Shown in pieces: positions 9,334 through 18,203 of a DNA stretch of 64,000 nt (position 1 is its first letter; each line of letters begins with the position of its first letter). Made by a program: the position numbers and the translations under genes. The notes under the pieces were generated by a model that ran no database searches, had not been told where the DNA came from, and worked only from the letters and a program-made list of their open reading frames with translations. This DNA is from Corynebacterium silvaticum. GTDB taxonomy: Bacteria > Actinomycetota > Actinomycetes > Mycobacteriales > Mycobacteriaceae. Location: contig NZ_SDQO02000001.1 in the NCBI RefSeq assembly GCF_004382825.2, positions 372,001-436,000 on the forward strand, written 5' to 3'.

Positions 9334-10638
9334 ATGACTACATCGGACAAGAAGCAGATCGCACATAGCGTTAATCATGAGGTTCATGCCGCCGATATTC
9401 AGATGGCGCAAGCACGGATTTCTGCTTCTATTGCTCCGACTCCCTTGCAGTATTGCCCACGTCTTTCCCAAGCTACGGGTGCGGAGGTGTACCTTAAGCG
9501 CGAGGACCTCCAAGACGTCCGTTCGTACAAAATTCGGGGAGCCGTGAACGCAATCTCGCAGCTTTCCGACGCCCAACGTGCGGCAGGAATCGTGGCGGCG
9601 TCGGCAGGCAACCATGCGCAGGGCGTAGCGTTTGCTTGTCGAACGATGGGGATCAAGGGACGCATCTATGTTCCTGCGGCAACTCCTAAGCAAAAGCGCG
9701 ATCGTATTCTGGTCCATGGCGGAGACTCCGTAGAACTCGTGGTGACTGGGGCTAACTTTGATGAGGCGGCCGCGGCTGCGCGTGCCTATTCCGAGGAAAC
9801 CGGGGCGACAATGGTGGAGCCCTTTGATAACCGAGACACCGTGATAGGCCAAGGAACCGTTGCGGCGGAAGTCCTCGCGCAGCTGACGAGTCTGGGAAAA
9901 TCACTTGACTCGATAGTCGTTCCCGTCGGTGGGGGCGGGCTTCTTTCCGGAATACTGAGCTATGTTGCGGATATGGCGCCTCGTACCGCAGTGGTCGGGG
10001 TGGAACCGGAACACGCGGCTTCCATGGCTGCGGCGCTAGACAACGAGGGTCCTGTGTCTTTGGATACCGTTGATCCCTTTGTCGATGGCGCTGCGGTGAA
10101 GCGCATCGGTGATCTTAATTACCAGATCATTGAGGCAAATCTTGGGCGGCTGCACCCCATGCACGTAAGCGAGGGTGCTGTGTGCACGGAGATGCTAGAT
10201 CTCTATCAAAACGAGGGAATCATCGCAGAACCAGCCGGAGCCTTATCGGTGACGGCTTTAAGGCACCTCAATCTCCCTAAAGGCCAGGTTGTAGTATGTG
10301 TGATTTCTGGAGGCAACAACGATGTCTTGCGTTATAGCGAGATCATGGAACGTTCTCTGGTGCACCGTGGACTGAAACATTATTTCCTCGTGATTTTCCC
10401 ACAGGAGCCTGGTCAACTGAGGTCTTTCCTCAGCGACATTCTGGGGCCAGACGATGACATCACGCTGTTTGAATATTTGAAACGGAATAACCGCGAGACT
10501 GGCACCGCGTTGGTCGGCCTGCAACTGGGACGCGCGAGTGATCTCAAGGGGCTCTTGGAAAGGATGGATTCCTCCCGGATTGAGTGCCGTCGACTCGAAC
10601 CTGGTACCGCAGAATATGGGTACTTGGTGAGTCTGTAG
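9334..10638 (+). CDS. ilvA: threonine ammonia-lyase (threonine dehydratase)
   Basis: IlvA is the PLP enzyme that deaminates threonine to 2-oxobutanoate, the first committed step to isoleucine. The PLP lysine is Lys66 in SYKIRGA. SAGNHAQG at 91-98 and the PVGGGG loop near 197 bind substrate and cofactor phosphate. At 434 residues it is the short form with a single C-terminal ACT-like regulatory region. This region begins around LKHYFLVIFPQEPGQLRSFL near residue 345 and is where isoleucine inhibits in the family. ATG 9334 lies close behind the dnaE terminator. The gene stands alone, apart from the ilvBNC genes, as in other corynebacteria. Confidence 0.96.
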   Translation: MTTSDKKQIAHSVNHEVHAADIQMAQARISASIAPTPLQYCPRLSQATGAEVYLKREDLQDVRSYKIRGAVNAISQLSDAQRAAGIVAASAGNHAQGVAFACRTMGIKGRIYVPAATPKQKRDRILVHGGDSVELVVTGANFDEAAAAARAYSEETGATMVEPFDNRDTVIGQGTVAAEVLAQLTSLGKSLDSIVVPVGGGGLLSGILSYVADMAPRTAVVGVEPEHAASMAAALDNEGPVSLDTVDPFVDGAAVKRIGDLNYQIIEANLGRLHPMHVSEGAVCTEMLDLYQNEGIIAEPAGALSVTALRHLNLPKGQVVVCVISGGNNDVLRYSEIMERSLVHRGLKHYFLVIFPQEPGQLRSFLSDILGPDDDITLFEYLKRNNRETGTALVGLQLGRASDLKGLLERMDSSRIECRRLEPGTAEYGYLVSL

Positions 10639-10700
10639 CGGGCCCCGTGGCTTTGAGGCAGCGTATCGCAATCGATAGTAAGAGTTGAGAGGCAGCGTTT

Positions 10701-11336
10701 ATGTACGTCCGGCCGGTGGACCACCAGGAATTTTCCACTGAGATTGACATTAAGCGGTCTCGATTCATCACTTTTATTCGACGGGTTGCTTCTGAAGAGG
10801 AAGCGCGGAATTTTATCTCCGACATAAAAAAGCGATTTCCTGATGCACGCCACCATTGCAGCGCCTATATCTACCATGTCGAGGGATCAAATCCCGTAGA
10901 GCGTTCGAGCGACGACGGCGAACCATCGGGTACCGCGGGAACCCCCATGCTCGATGTGCTGCGGGGAAGCGGAATCCTCGATGTTGCAGCGGTAGTTGTG
11001 CGATATTTCGGCGGCACAAAGTTAGGCGCCGGAGGCTTGGTTCACGCTTATTCAGGCGCGGTGTCTGATTGCCTGGCTCAGGTGGCAACTGTGCAGCGAC
11101 ATAAAAGAGAGCTCTATTCTGTTGATTTCAACCACGCGGATGCCGGGCGTTTTGAAGCTGAGCTGCGTGCGCGGCACGTGGCAGTCGTGGACACCCAGTA
11201 TTCTCACCGTGTGACATTAACGTTGGCTGTGGACCCTGGCCAGCGGGAATTCCTTGAAAATCTGCTGGCCTCGTTAACCCAGGATGGCGCGCGGCTATGC
11301 GACGCTGGCATCGCATGGATTGAACAGTCGCATTAG
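10701..11336 (+). CDS. yigZ: IMPACT/YigZ (UPF0029) family protein
   Basis: The 211-residue protein carries the UPF0029 signature. KKRFPDARHHCSAY is followed by SSDDGEPSGTAGTPMLDVL and by VVRYFGGTKLGAGGLVHAY, all in the N-terminal 130 residues. The C-terminal 70 residues form the smaller ferredoxin-like domain of the bacterial proteins. The eukaryotic homologue IMPACT regulates Gcn2; the bacterial role is unclear, with ribosome or RNA binding suggested. It is the first of three small genes before a strong terminator. Confidence 0.92.
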   Translation: MYVRPVDHQEFSTEIDIKRSRFITFIRRVASEEEARNFISDIKKRFPDARHHCSAYIYHVEGSNPVERSSDDGEPSGTAGTPMLDVLRGSGILDVAAVVVRYFGGTKLGAGGLVHAYSGAVSDCLAQVATVQRHKRELYSVDFNHADAGRFEAELRARHVAVVDTQYSHRVTLTLAVDPGQREFLENLLASLTQDGARLCDAGIAWIEQSH

Positions 11337-11374
11337 TGGGCTATTTTTGCCCAAGCTTTGTAGAATCTTAAAGC

Positions 11375-11608
11375 ATGACTATGCAACCTCGTCCTTATAA
11401 CTCGATTGAGCAGCGTAAACAAGATGTGCGTAAGTACACCCGGAATGCAGCAGTAAGCGTTGTCGGCGGTGTTGCTGGTGGCCTCGCAGTTTTTGCCCTG
11501 ACGTCCTCTACGTTTCTGCTCATTGTCGGGTTGATTATCGCGGTAGTTGGCGGCTGGACTAACTGGTCTAAGGTGCAAAAGATCGTGAATCATAAGGACA
11601 ATTACTAA
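11375..11608 (+). CDS. small membrane protein with two helices
   Basis: The 77-residue protein has a basic N-terminus (SIEQRKQDVRKYTR) and two hydrophobic segments, about residues 27-45 and 48-62. These are glycine-rich (VVGGVAGGLAV and VGLIIAVVGGW), and a short charged tail follows. I do not recognise a named family. It sits between yigZ and the S4-domain gene on the same strand with short gaps, so cotranscription is likely. The protein-like pattern of hydrophobic helices argues that it is a real gene. Confidence 0.72.
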   Translation: MTMQPRPYNSIEQRKQDVRKYTRNAAVSVVGGVAGGLAVFALTSSTFLLIVGLIIAVVGGWTNWSKVQKIVNHKDNY

Positions 11609-11649
11609 ACAACCGGTCTAGGCGACCTGATGAGGAACAGGACAAGCAC

Positions 11650-12025
11650 GTGAGCGATGGCAAGCCAGTGCGTATCGACGCATGGGTATGGGGCAGTACG
11701 TCTGATAAAAACTCGGTCTCTTGCCTCTGAGGCTTGTAAAGCTGGCCACATCAAGCTCAACGGATCTGCAGTAAAACCATCGCAGTCGGTGGTGCCTGGG
11801 GATCGCGTTCGAGTATGGGTAGATCATCGTGAATACGATGTTGAGATCACAGAGTTAATCCGTAAACGGGTGGGGGCGGCTATTGCCCGCAACTGCTACG
11901 TAGATTATTCTCCGCCACCTCCGCCCAAAGAAATTCTTATGTCGATGCCTCGACGTGACCGGGGTGCAGGGTGTCCTACCAAGAAAGAGCGGCGTGAAAT
12001 CGACCGTTTACAGGGACGCGCATAA
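11650..12025 (+). pseudogene. S4-domain RNA-binding protein (Hsp15-like) with +1 frameshift near the N-terminus
   Basis: The body of the protein (KTRSLASEACKAGHIKLNG, then PGDRVRVWVDHREYDVEI) is an S4 RNA-binding fold of the Hsp15/YabO type, which binds free 50S subunits carrying nascent chains in E. coli. Its expected N-terminus, SDGKPVRIDAWVW, is encoded from GTG 11650 but in a different frame. The frames meet at the four-base G run 11690-11693. With one G fewer the reading is WVWAVRLIKTR, the normal family sequence. As written, an ATG at 11657 in the S4 frame gives an intact 122-residue open frame with an aberrant start (MASQCVSTHGYG). So the gene is either damaged or the run is overcalled. 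Confidence 0.78.
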
Positions 12026-12040
12026 TTGTGTACTCGATAA

Positions 12041-12085
12041 AGTAAAAGGGTGGTGGAAAACGTAGTTTTCCACCACCCTTTTACT
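12041..12085. terminator. very strong bidirectional hairpin terminator
   Basis: Twenty bases at 12041-12060 pair perfectly with 12066-12085 around a five-base loop CGTAG. Each arm ends in a T-run on the relevant strand (TTTTACTT on plus; TTTTACT on minus). It separates the rightward yigZ-S4 group from the leftward small peptide gene, and ends both. Confidence 0.92.
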
Positions 12086-12091
12086 TGCTAA

Positions 12092-12217
12092 CTAGAATCC
12101 CCAGTTAGGAAGCGGGAAATTGATCCCCAGTGGGCGGAAGAAATCGGCGATCGATAGCGCCCAAACGGAAATAAAATCTGCGAGAAGCGGAAAATGGGTA
12201 ATGATCGATGTGCCCAT
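12092..12217 (-). CDS. 41-residue hydrophobic peptide, function unknown
   Basis: The ATG at 12217 (minus strand) is preceded by AGGAG eight bases away, one of the best ribosome binding sites in the window. The reading frame ends directly before the strong terminator. The peptide starts MGTSIITHFPLLADF and ends FPLPNWGF. It is rich in Phe, Leu, Ile and Trp with two Asp and one His and Arg, so it could form one amphipathic or membrane helix. Size and character recall the short corynebacterial porin peptides such as PorA and PorH, but I see no sequence match and do not assign it. A longer frame extends upstream to 12301 without a ribosome site. It is encoded downstream of nothing on its strand except the region before the alarmone synthetase start's neighbour, so it has its own promoter or reads from relS. 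Confidence 0.6.
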   Translation of the reverse strand: MGTSIITHFPLLADFISVWALSIADFFRPLGINFPLPNWGF

Positions 12218-12306
12218 GAGGAAAACTCCTAAGGTTCCATTGTTGCGGCTGCCTGTAAAGCAGCATTGTACACAAGCCAGCCTACGTGCCTGCGGACTCA
12301 TGTCAA

Positions 12307-13347
12307 CTATGGAGATGTAAGCTCAGCCTTGCTATGTGGTTCCGAGTCATCCAGAATACGTGCTGCCCGCATTGCGTGGAGGCGCTTGCGTAAGCGGGGT
12401 CCGCGCTGACGTGGATACTTTCCGCTCTTTCCCGTCGCATTGATATGTTCATCGTGGTATCTGCGTAGCAGCAGGTCGTCGATGATTCGCACCTGTCCAG
12501 GCTGGAATTGATAGTTCAATGAGCGTCTTACAGCATCTATGTCAGGGTCATTGAGGAGATCTCGTAGCTTTGTCGCAGTAGTAATACCGTGAGCAAAGAG
12601 CAATTCTTCCAACCACCGATAGTCTTCGATGCGCGATTGTGGGAAGCGATTTCCTACCAGCATGGCGATAACACCGGGCAGTGTCTTAGCACTGAGCTCA
12701 ACATCTAGATCAGTACTGTGATGGTGGCCTGGATCCTGGATAGCTGCGATTTGATCAAATTGTTGGTCAGCCAGCTCAATGAGTCCAGCGGCAAGGGTGA
12801 AGGCCCTGTCCACCTGAGGATCCAAACCGCCAGACCGCTTGTAGCGGACATCATGCTCGAATTCTGCCCACGCATGTTGCAGCACTGTCCGGATTTGGAC
12901 TTCAAAAACAAAGCCGTGGTAGCCGGCAAGATCTTCAATTCTATGGTCGACCTCCAAAATTAGGTGGTGGGAACCATAGCCAAAACTGCCAGATACTCTT
13001 GTTTGTGCGGCTTTATCCACGGAACGGTGCACGATAAAGACATCTGCGAGGGCCTCAATAATTTGAGGGATTTCCGTTGAATGAAGCGTGGTGATCCGGA
13101 CACCAATCACATCGTGGATATCGACCCACGGCTCTGGATAGATAAGGTGTCCATCGGAGTTTTTCTTACGCGCTTTAGTCCGTAAGGACTGCCATTCTTT
13201 TAGCCGGACGCTTACGCGATCATAGGTGAGGCCGGCGTCGGCAAGCACTTCTTCAAACGCTTCCCGAAAGTCAGCTTCTGCATGGGGATGCTGGTTAGTG
13301 AAGTCTCTGTATCGCGCACTGAGTTTTGAGATGAACTTGTTAGGCAT
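12307..13347 (-). CDS. relS: small alarmone ((p)ppGpp) synthetase, RelA/SpoT domain
   Basis: The 346-residue protein has a RelA/SpoT nucleotidyltransferase domain in roughly residues 30-200: LKEWQSLRTKARKK, then DIHDVIGVRITTL, GSFGYGSHHLILEV, and the diagnostic FEVQIRTVLQHAWAEFEHDVRYK. There is no HD hydrolase domain upstream and no TGS or ACT domain, so it is a monofunctional synthetase of pyrophosphorylated guanosine nucleotides. The 140-residue C-terminal extension is helical and basic at the end. Gene position near ilvA and dnaE fits RelS of C. glutamicum (cg2324), as I recall its location; I use that symbol tentatively. The 142-base gap to the right holds its promoter. Confidence 0.88.
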   Translation of the reverse strand: MPNKFISKLSARYRDFTNQHPHAEADFREAFEEVLADAGLTYDRVSVRLKEWQSLRTKARKKNSDGHLIYPEPWVDIHDVIGVRITTLHSTEIPQIIEALADVFIVHRSVDKAAQTRVSGSFGYGSHHLILEVDHRIEDLAGYHGFVFEVQIRTVLQHAWAEFEHDVRYKRSGGLDPQVDRAFTLAAGLIELADQQFDQIAAIQDPGHHHSTDLDVELSAKTLPGVIAMLVGNRFPQSRIEDYRWLEELLFAHGITTATKLRDLLNDPDIDAVRRSLNYQFQPGQVRIIDDLLLRRYHDEHINATGKSGKYPRQRGPRLRKRLHAMRAARILDDSEPHSKAELTSP

Positions 13348-13489
13348 GGCGTTACGAGTTCCTTCCTCTGGTCTCGATGAGGCGATGACGAGTGACCCAC
13401 TATGCGGGGAGCGAAGTGGCCGGCGATCTACCTTATCAGGTAGCCGAATCTTTGGTTTATAACACCATACTCTGTTTCAGAAGTCGTGA

Positions 13490-14125
13490 CTAAGCCGCAA
13501 AGTGATCGACATGCTCGGGAAAACCTGAAGAGCAGACCACCCCACCTTGCTCCAGGGGGTGCTCAAAAGTGGTGAGCCATGTCGCAAGCTTTGGGCAGTT
13601 TTTACTGCGAGGAACTGCAATCAAGGTTGTGGGAGTAGGGCAAAAGAATACGGGTGCTTCTCTGATTTTCATGTTGATGTGATGGTTGAGGAGGACAAAG
13701 GTGCGCGGTTGCGCCAACCAGCTAGTGACTGGCCCGCTACCTGCCGCTATGTGAAGTCCGGTGGTCGGCTGTTTCACGAGTCGGGAAAGATCTCTCGTAT
13801 GAATCGCTATACCGTGTGGTGTGCGGGCGGTGTCGATGAGATTTGTAGCGGCATCATTCCATAGCTGCCGGATTGTTTTGCCCAGCGAGTGCAACGAGCC
13901 CTGTCTGAGCAGTTGGCCATTGTATTTTAAACTCGCAGATAAACCGGAGGACAACGCGATAATCGCTGGAGCTCGATCAAAGTACGGGCTAAACATCTCA
14001 TACGATAAGGTCTCTGAGTTGTCACGGCTACGAGTGAGATGCACTGTGACAGTGCCGAGACCAGCTTCCGGGTTCCTAGATGGAGGATGTAGCCTCTGCA
14101 GCTTAGAAATCATACTCGTTGTCAT
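13490..14125 (-). CDS. protein of unknown function
   Basis: I choose ATG 14125 because AGGGGGAG lies five bases upstream; the frame is open 41 codons further but without a ribosome site. The resulting 211-residue protein has no signal peptide or clear membrane helix. It is rich in Thr, Leu and His, with two Cys near the C-terminus. Segments such as LWNDAATNLIDTARTPHGIAIHTRD and WLAQPRTFVLLNHHI look like a folded alpha/beta protein, but I cannot name a family. It lies between the alarmone synthetase and the exonuclease-BRCT gene, all on the minus strand. Confidence 0.62.
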   Translation of the reverse strand: MTTSMISKLQRLHPPSRNPEAGLGTVTVHLTRSRDNSETLSYEMFSPYFDRAPAIIALSSGLSASLKYNGQLLRQGSLHSLGKTIRQLWNDAATNLIDTARTPHGIAIHTRDLSRLVKQPTTGLHIAAGSGPVTSWLAQPRTFVLLNHHINMKIREAPVFFCPTPTTLIAVPRSKNCPKLATWLTTFEHPLEQGGVVCSSGFPEHVDHFAA

Positions 14126-14232
14126 AAAGTCTCCCCCTGACGCACAATTTATGCCGCGGTCATAAGCCTGACGGTTTTTATAGCGCAGTTGTATATAGCT
14201 TTTGTGTGATTCGACGTAATACGCCGGGGGAG

Positions 14233-14275
14233 AGGTTCCCTGCGTCATGCAGTACCCCCTAGACGGAGGGAACCT
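14233..14275. repeat. inverted repeat between exonuclease gene and unknown gene
   Basis: AGGTTCCCT at 14233-14241 pairs with AGGGAACCT at 14267-14275, and CGTC/GACG inside extends the stem. It lies between the stop of the exonuclease gene and the unknown gene at 14125 (minus strand). It is a plausible terminator or processing hairpin, but there is no T-run on the minus strand. Confidence 0.45.
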
Positions 14276-14296
14276 ACTAGTTAAGCAACGTGTTGT

Positions 14297-15655
14297 TTAA
14301 AACGGCGGTTGCTCGTCTGGCGCATCTAGTCCGAGCTGTGCAAAGAGATCCTCAGCTGTCCAGATCTGAATATTTTGTCCTTTAGCTATTAGTTCTTCAG
14401 CGCGTTTTTGTTTGGACGTTATAGATGCCCAAGGACCGCAGACAAGAATAGTTGTCTTTTTGGTCACATTTTTGCCAATTGTTCCGCCTTGCTCGGCGAT
14501 GCCGTCCCAGAGTTTTCCTTTATCAAAGGGCTCAAAATCGCCAGTGAGCGTGACATTTTGTTGGTAGAGCCTGCCGTGCGGATCAGCGTCTGGGTTGGGT
14601 TCGGGGATAACTTCCGGGGTTGCAGCTTTCGCCCATGGCGTCTGTGCCTTTCGCTTCTGAGGCGCAGCGGTTTTTGTCGCAGCGTGCGTTTTCCCTATCG
14701 GTGGTTGCGTAGCACTGGTGGCAGCGGACTCTACCAGGGACGCAGAGGGCTTTTTCTTGAGCACCGGATACACGCGTTGAGCAGAAAGCTGGCCTTGAGT
14801 GAAACCGAGCGCCGCGCAGACATCGACAAAGCTTCCCTTGACGTCGGCTTTTTGTGCGAGTTTTATGATAATTCCTGCACAAGCAGCTGCGTCTGCAGTG
14901 GCATTATGATGATTGGTCAAATCCACATTGAGATGCTTGGCGACGGTAGGAAGCTTGTGGTTGGGCGTCCCTAAATCAGCTGCACGCGACAACGCAAGCG
15001 AGCACCCGAAAGAAACAGTGGGCAGAGCCACGTTGTCAGCCTGTGCGGCACGGAAAAATGCCGTCATATCAAACTGTGCGTTATGCGCTGCGAGAGGAAG
15101 GTCTCCCGTAAAACTGAGCATCTCAGCGAAGCACTCAGAAAACGGCTGGGCTGTTGCAACATCGTCTGGGCGGATGCCGTGAATGGCGATGTTAGCCGGT
15201 GCAAAATGGTTGATTGGGGTAGGCGGTTGGCAGAGCCACTCACGCTTATCCGTGATCACGCCATCCTTTACTGTGACCACTCCGATCTGGCAGATGGACC
15301 CCCAATCGTCGTTGGCTGTCTCTACATCCACAGCGGCGAAATCCAGGCCTGGGATTGCTCGGTGCGCTGGGGCTTGGCCATTGAGGGCGGTGGTGGCGGC
15401 GGATATAAAGGCCTGTTGTTCGTCGGCCCTGTTGGGGCTGAACTCAAGCCGCACTGTATGAGAATCACAGTTGATAGTGACTATTCCGCAGTCGTATCCA
15501 TCGGAAAGTTTCAATGTGGATACCGAATCGATGCTGGCCAAAGAGATAATTTTAGGTTCTGTGGCTAATGCGGTGTGCAACAACGACGGTGTGATCGCGA
15601 CCTGGTCTCTATCGACGAGGACAGTAGCACCGTGCGCATGAATCGCATCTGCCAT
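14297..15655 (-). CDS. DEDD-family exonuclease with C-terminal BRCT domain (DnaQ-like)
   Basis: The 452-residue protein has three parts. Residues 1-100 resemble a small beta-rich domain of the kind seen in corynebacterial homologues. Residues about 105-275 are a DnaQ-type 3'-5' exonuclease, with DVETAN (the D-x-E pair), HNAQFD (third acid) and HHNATADAAA (the H and fifth-position D of the DEDDh type). After a Pro/Ala/Lys linker, residues about 365-445 form a BRCT domain (VTLTGDF, GTIGKNVTKKTTILVCG) like those in NAD-dependent ligases. Such proteins are usually annotated as DNA polymerase III epsilon-like; a repair role is more likely than proofreading because DnaE1 proofreads in actinobacteria. 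All catalytic residues are present. Confidence 0.88.
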   Translation of the reverse strand: MADAIHAHGATVLVDRDQVAITPSLLHTALATEPKIISLASIDSVSTLKLSDGYDCGIVTINCDSHTVRLEFSPNRADEQQAFISAATTALNGQAPAHRAIPGLDFAAVDVETANDDWGSICQIGVVTVKDGVITDKREWLCQPPTPINHFAPANIAIHGIRPDDVATAQPFSECFAEMLSFTGDLPLAAHNAQFDMTAFFRAAQADNVALPTVSFGCSLALSRAADLGTPNHKLPTVAKHLNVDLTNHHNATADAAACAGIIIKLAQKADVKGSFVDVCAALGFTQGQLSAQRVYPVLKKKPSASLVESAATSATQPPIGKTHAATKTAAPQKRKAQTPWAKAATPEVIPEPNPDADPHGRLYQQNVTLTGDFEPFDKGKLWDGIAEQGGTIGKNVTKKTTILVCGPWASITSKQKRAEELIAKGQNIQIWTAEDLFAQLGLDAPDEQPPF

Positions 15656-15955
15656 GGTGATAAAACTCCTTTAATACGAGTGCTTCCAAACCTCAGTTGC
15701 ACGTATGCCCCTGCAGCTCACTGGCCAAGTGTTCTCCTATGGATGAGAACACTTGGCGGAGATGCCAGCAACATCACCTACGAGTAAGTGAGGGCTTTCC
15801 CTAGAAGCTTAGCGGGTGAGGGAAACTTTGGGCCAACATGCTGCAAAAGGACACGGCAGGCACTGCACAAACGCCAAGACTGTGCCGCATCTGGTTGCAC
15901 GATGGCACGCAGATGAGGCACAGTCGTTGGAAACGATATGGGTTAAGCCCTGTTT
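15656..15955. other. 300-base intergenic region with two hairpins
   Basis: GCCAAGTGTTCTC at 15724-15736 pairs perfectly with 15745-15757 around an eight-base loop. Nearer glgX, GACTGTGCC at 15878-15886 pairs with 15917-15925 and CATCTG at 15888-15893 with 15910-15915. The second is probably the glgX terminator on the minus strand. The first sits about 70-100 bases before the exonuclease gene, so it could act in its leader or as an operator. No gene is seen. Confidence 0.5.
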
Positions 15956-18193
15956 TTATGCTCTGGAATAGTCATCGGCACGTGGAGCAGGTGCCTTGTT
16001 TTCTCCATGCGAGTCGGCTTGGGCATCATCATGCGCTGGTAGGGCTTCGAGCTGCCGGAAAAGCATGGTGGAACGAGCTGGAACGACCACGGTGTCTCCG
16101 ACGCAGGCAACTTTCTCCGCGTAAGGGTAACCAGTGTCTTCCGTTGTGTCGACAATGAGCTTCCAGCTGTGCCCAAACTGTTCCGTAGGAATAGTAAATT
16201 CTATGTCCTCATGATACGCATTGAACATGAGCAGGAACGAGTCGTCTTCAATCTTTTGCCCACGGTCGTCTGGTTCTTTAATCGCCATGCCGTTGAGGTA
16301 AACCATGAGGGATTTTCCAAAAGCAAAATCCCAGTCTTCTTGCCCCATGAGCTGCCCGGTGGGCACAAGCCACGCAATATCACGATCATGAACGTCTGCG
16401 CCGAGAGGGCCACCTGCGAGGAATCTACGACGCCGGAACACCGGGTGATTGTTTCTGATACGGATTAACCGCCGCGTGAACTCCAGGAGCTCTTTATGCT
16501 CGGTGGCAAAATCCCAGTTCATCCAGGCTAATTCGTTGTCTTGGCAATACACATTGTTATTGCCCTTTTGCGTGCGCCCCATCTCATCGCCGTGCGCGAT
16601 CATGGGTGTGCCCTGGCTCAGCAACAGAGTGGTGAGGAAATTGCGCCGTTGGCGGGCACGCAGGCTGAGGACTTCAGAATCGTCTGTGTCTCCTTCAATT
16701 CCGCAGTTCCACGAACGATTATGGCTTTCTCCGTCGCGTCCGTCTTCGCCGTTAGCGTCGTTATGCTTTTCGTTGTAGCTCACGAGGTCATTGAGGGTGA
16801 ATCCATCATGCGCGGTGACAAAGTTGATCGATGCAGTGGGACGACGTCCATTGTTGGCATAAAGATCGGAAGAACCAGTCAAACGTGACGCGAACTCGCC
16901 AAGCGTAGAGGGTTCGCCCCGCCAGAAATCGCGGACAGTATCGCGATACTTTCCGTTCCACTCAGTCCACAGCGGTGGGAAATTGCCCACTTGGTAGCCG
17001 CCTTCGCCAACATCCCATGGCTCAGCGATAAGTTTGACTTGAGACACCACAGGGTCTTGTTGCACAAGATCGAAGAAGGTGGCAAGGCGGTCGACGTCGT
17101 GAAGCTCACGGGCGAGCGTTGAAGCAAGGTCGAATCGGAAACCATCAACGTGCATCTCCGTGACCCAATAACGCAGCGAATCCATAATCATCTGCAGCGG
17201 ATGGGGGTCTCGCACGTTCAGGGAATTTCCGGTGCCCGTGTAGTCCATGTAGTGCGCTTTATCGCCGTCAACGAGCCGGTAATAAGCCTCATTGTCAATA
17301 CCGCGGAAAGCAATGGTTGGTCCCATGTGGTTGCCCTCAGCGGTGTGGTTATACACCACATCCAGGATGACTTCGATCCCGGCCTCGTGGAAGGCGCGAA
17401 CCATGCCTTTGAACTCGGAAACTGCGCCGCCTGGCTCCTGCGCCGCAGCATAGTCTTGCTGAGGGGCAAAGAAGCCGAAAGTGTTGTAGCCCCAATAATT
17501 GCGTAAGCCGAGGTCGCGGAGCCGATCGTCTTGCAAGAATTGGTGCACAGGCATGAGCTCGATAGCGGTAATACCGAGATCTTTGAGATAACTAATAATC
17601 GCAGGATGAGCGAGTCCTGCATAGGTTCCGCGAAGCGCCTCAGGCACGTCGGGATGCTGCATCGTCATGCCTTTGACATGCGCCTCGTAAATCACGGTTT
17701 CGTTATAAGGCGTGCGGGGTGCTCGGTCTGCGCCCCAATCAAAGAATGGATTGACGACCACGGACTTCATCGTGTGTTCGAGGCTGTCTTCGGTGTTTCG
17801 ACCGAGCGGGTCATCGGGGTTGGTTACGTCGTAACTGAACAACGATGGATGTCCATCAAATTCACCAACAAAGGCACATGCATAAGGGTCGACGAGCAAT
17901 TTGCTGGGATCACATCGCTTGCCGTTGGGTGGATCATAGGGGCCGTGAACGCGGAATCCATAGCGTTGACCAGGCTTAACTCCGGGGAGGTAACAGTGCC
18001 AGATGTGAGCGTCGACTTCATCGAGAATGACACGTTCCTCGTGGCCGTCTGCGTCGATAAGACAAAGCTCTATCTTTTCAGCAACATCCGAAAAAATAGC
18101 AAAATTTGTGCCTGCGCCATCGTATTTCGAGCCGAGAGGATAGTTCTGGCCCGGCCAGATTTCCCGCTGAGTCGAAGGAAGAGAGTCAGTCAT
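15956..18193 (-). CDS. glgX: glycogen debranching enzyme (isoamylase type, GH13)
   Basis: GlgX hydrolyses alpha-1,6 branches left by glycogen phosphorylase, which is encoded at 36055-38463. The 745-residue protein has the N-terminal CBM48 module (GAGTNFAIFSDVAEKIELCL, residues about 25-110). The GH13 barrel follows, with VVYNHTAEGN near 280, the nucleophile in DGFRFDLAST near 350, the acid/base Glu in LIAEPWD near 388 and FVTAHDGFTLNDLVSY near 463. It ends with a beta-sandwich domain C (PARSTMLFRQLEA) and a short polar tail. Length and motifs are complete. Ten bases separate it from the upstream TetR gene on the same strand, suggesting one transcript. Confidence 0.96.
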   Translation of the reverse strand: MTDSLPSTQREIWPGQNYPLGSKYDGAGTNFAIFSDVAEKIELCLIDADGHEERVILDEVDAHIWHCYLPGVKPGQRYGFRVHGPYDPPNGKRCDPSKLLVDPYACAFVGEFDGHPSLFSYDVTNPDDPLGRNTEDSLEHTMKSVVVNPFFDWGADRAPRTPYNETVIYEAHVKGMTMQHPDVPEALRGTYAGLAHPAIISYLKDLGITAIELMPVHQFLQDDRLRDLGLRNYWGYNTFGFFAPQQDYAAAQEPGGAVSEFKGMVRAFHEAGIEVILDVVYNHTAEGNHMGPTIAFRGIDNEAYYRLVDGDKAHYMDYTGTGNSLNVRDPHPLQMIMDSLRYWVTEMHVDGFRFDLASTLARELHDVDRLATFFDLVQQDPVVSQVKLIAEPWDVGEGGYQVGNFPPLWTEWNGKYRDTVRDFWRGEPSTLGEFASRLTGSSDLYANNGRRPTASINFVTAHDGFTLNDLVSYNEKHNDANGEDGRDGESHNRSWNCGIEGDTDDSEVLSLRARQRRNFLTTLLLSQGTPMIAHGDEMGRTQKGNNNVYCQDNELAWMNWDFATEHKELLEFTRRLIRIRNNHPVFRRRRFLAGGPLGADVHDRDIAWLVPTGQLMGQEDWDFAFGKSLMVYLNGMAIKEPDDRGQKIEDDSFLLMFNAYHEDIEFTIPTEQFGHSWKLIVDTTEDTGYPYAEKVACVGDTVVVPARSTMLFRQLEALPAHDDAQADSHGENKAPAPRADDYSRA

Positions 18194-18203
18194 GCCACTG
18201 ACT

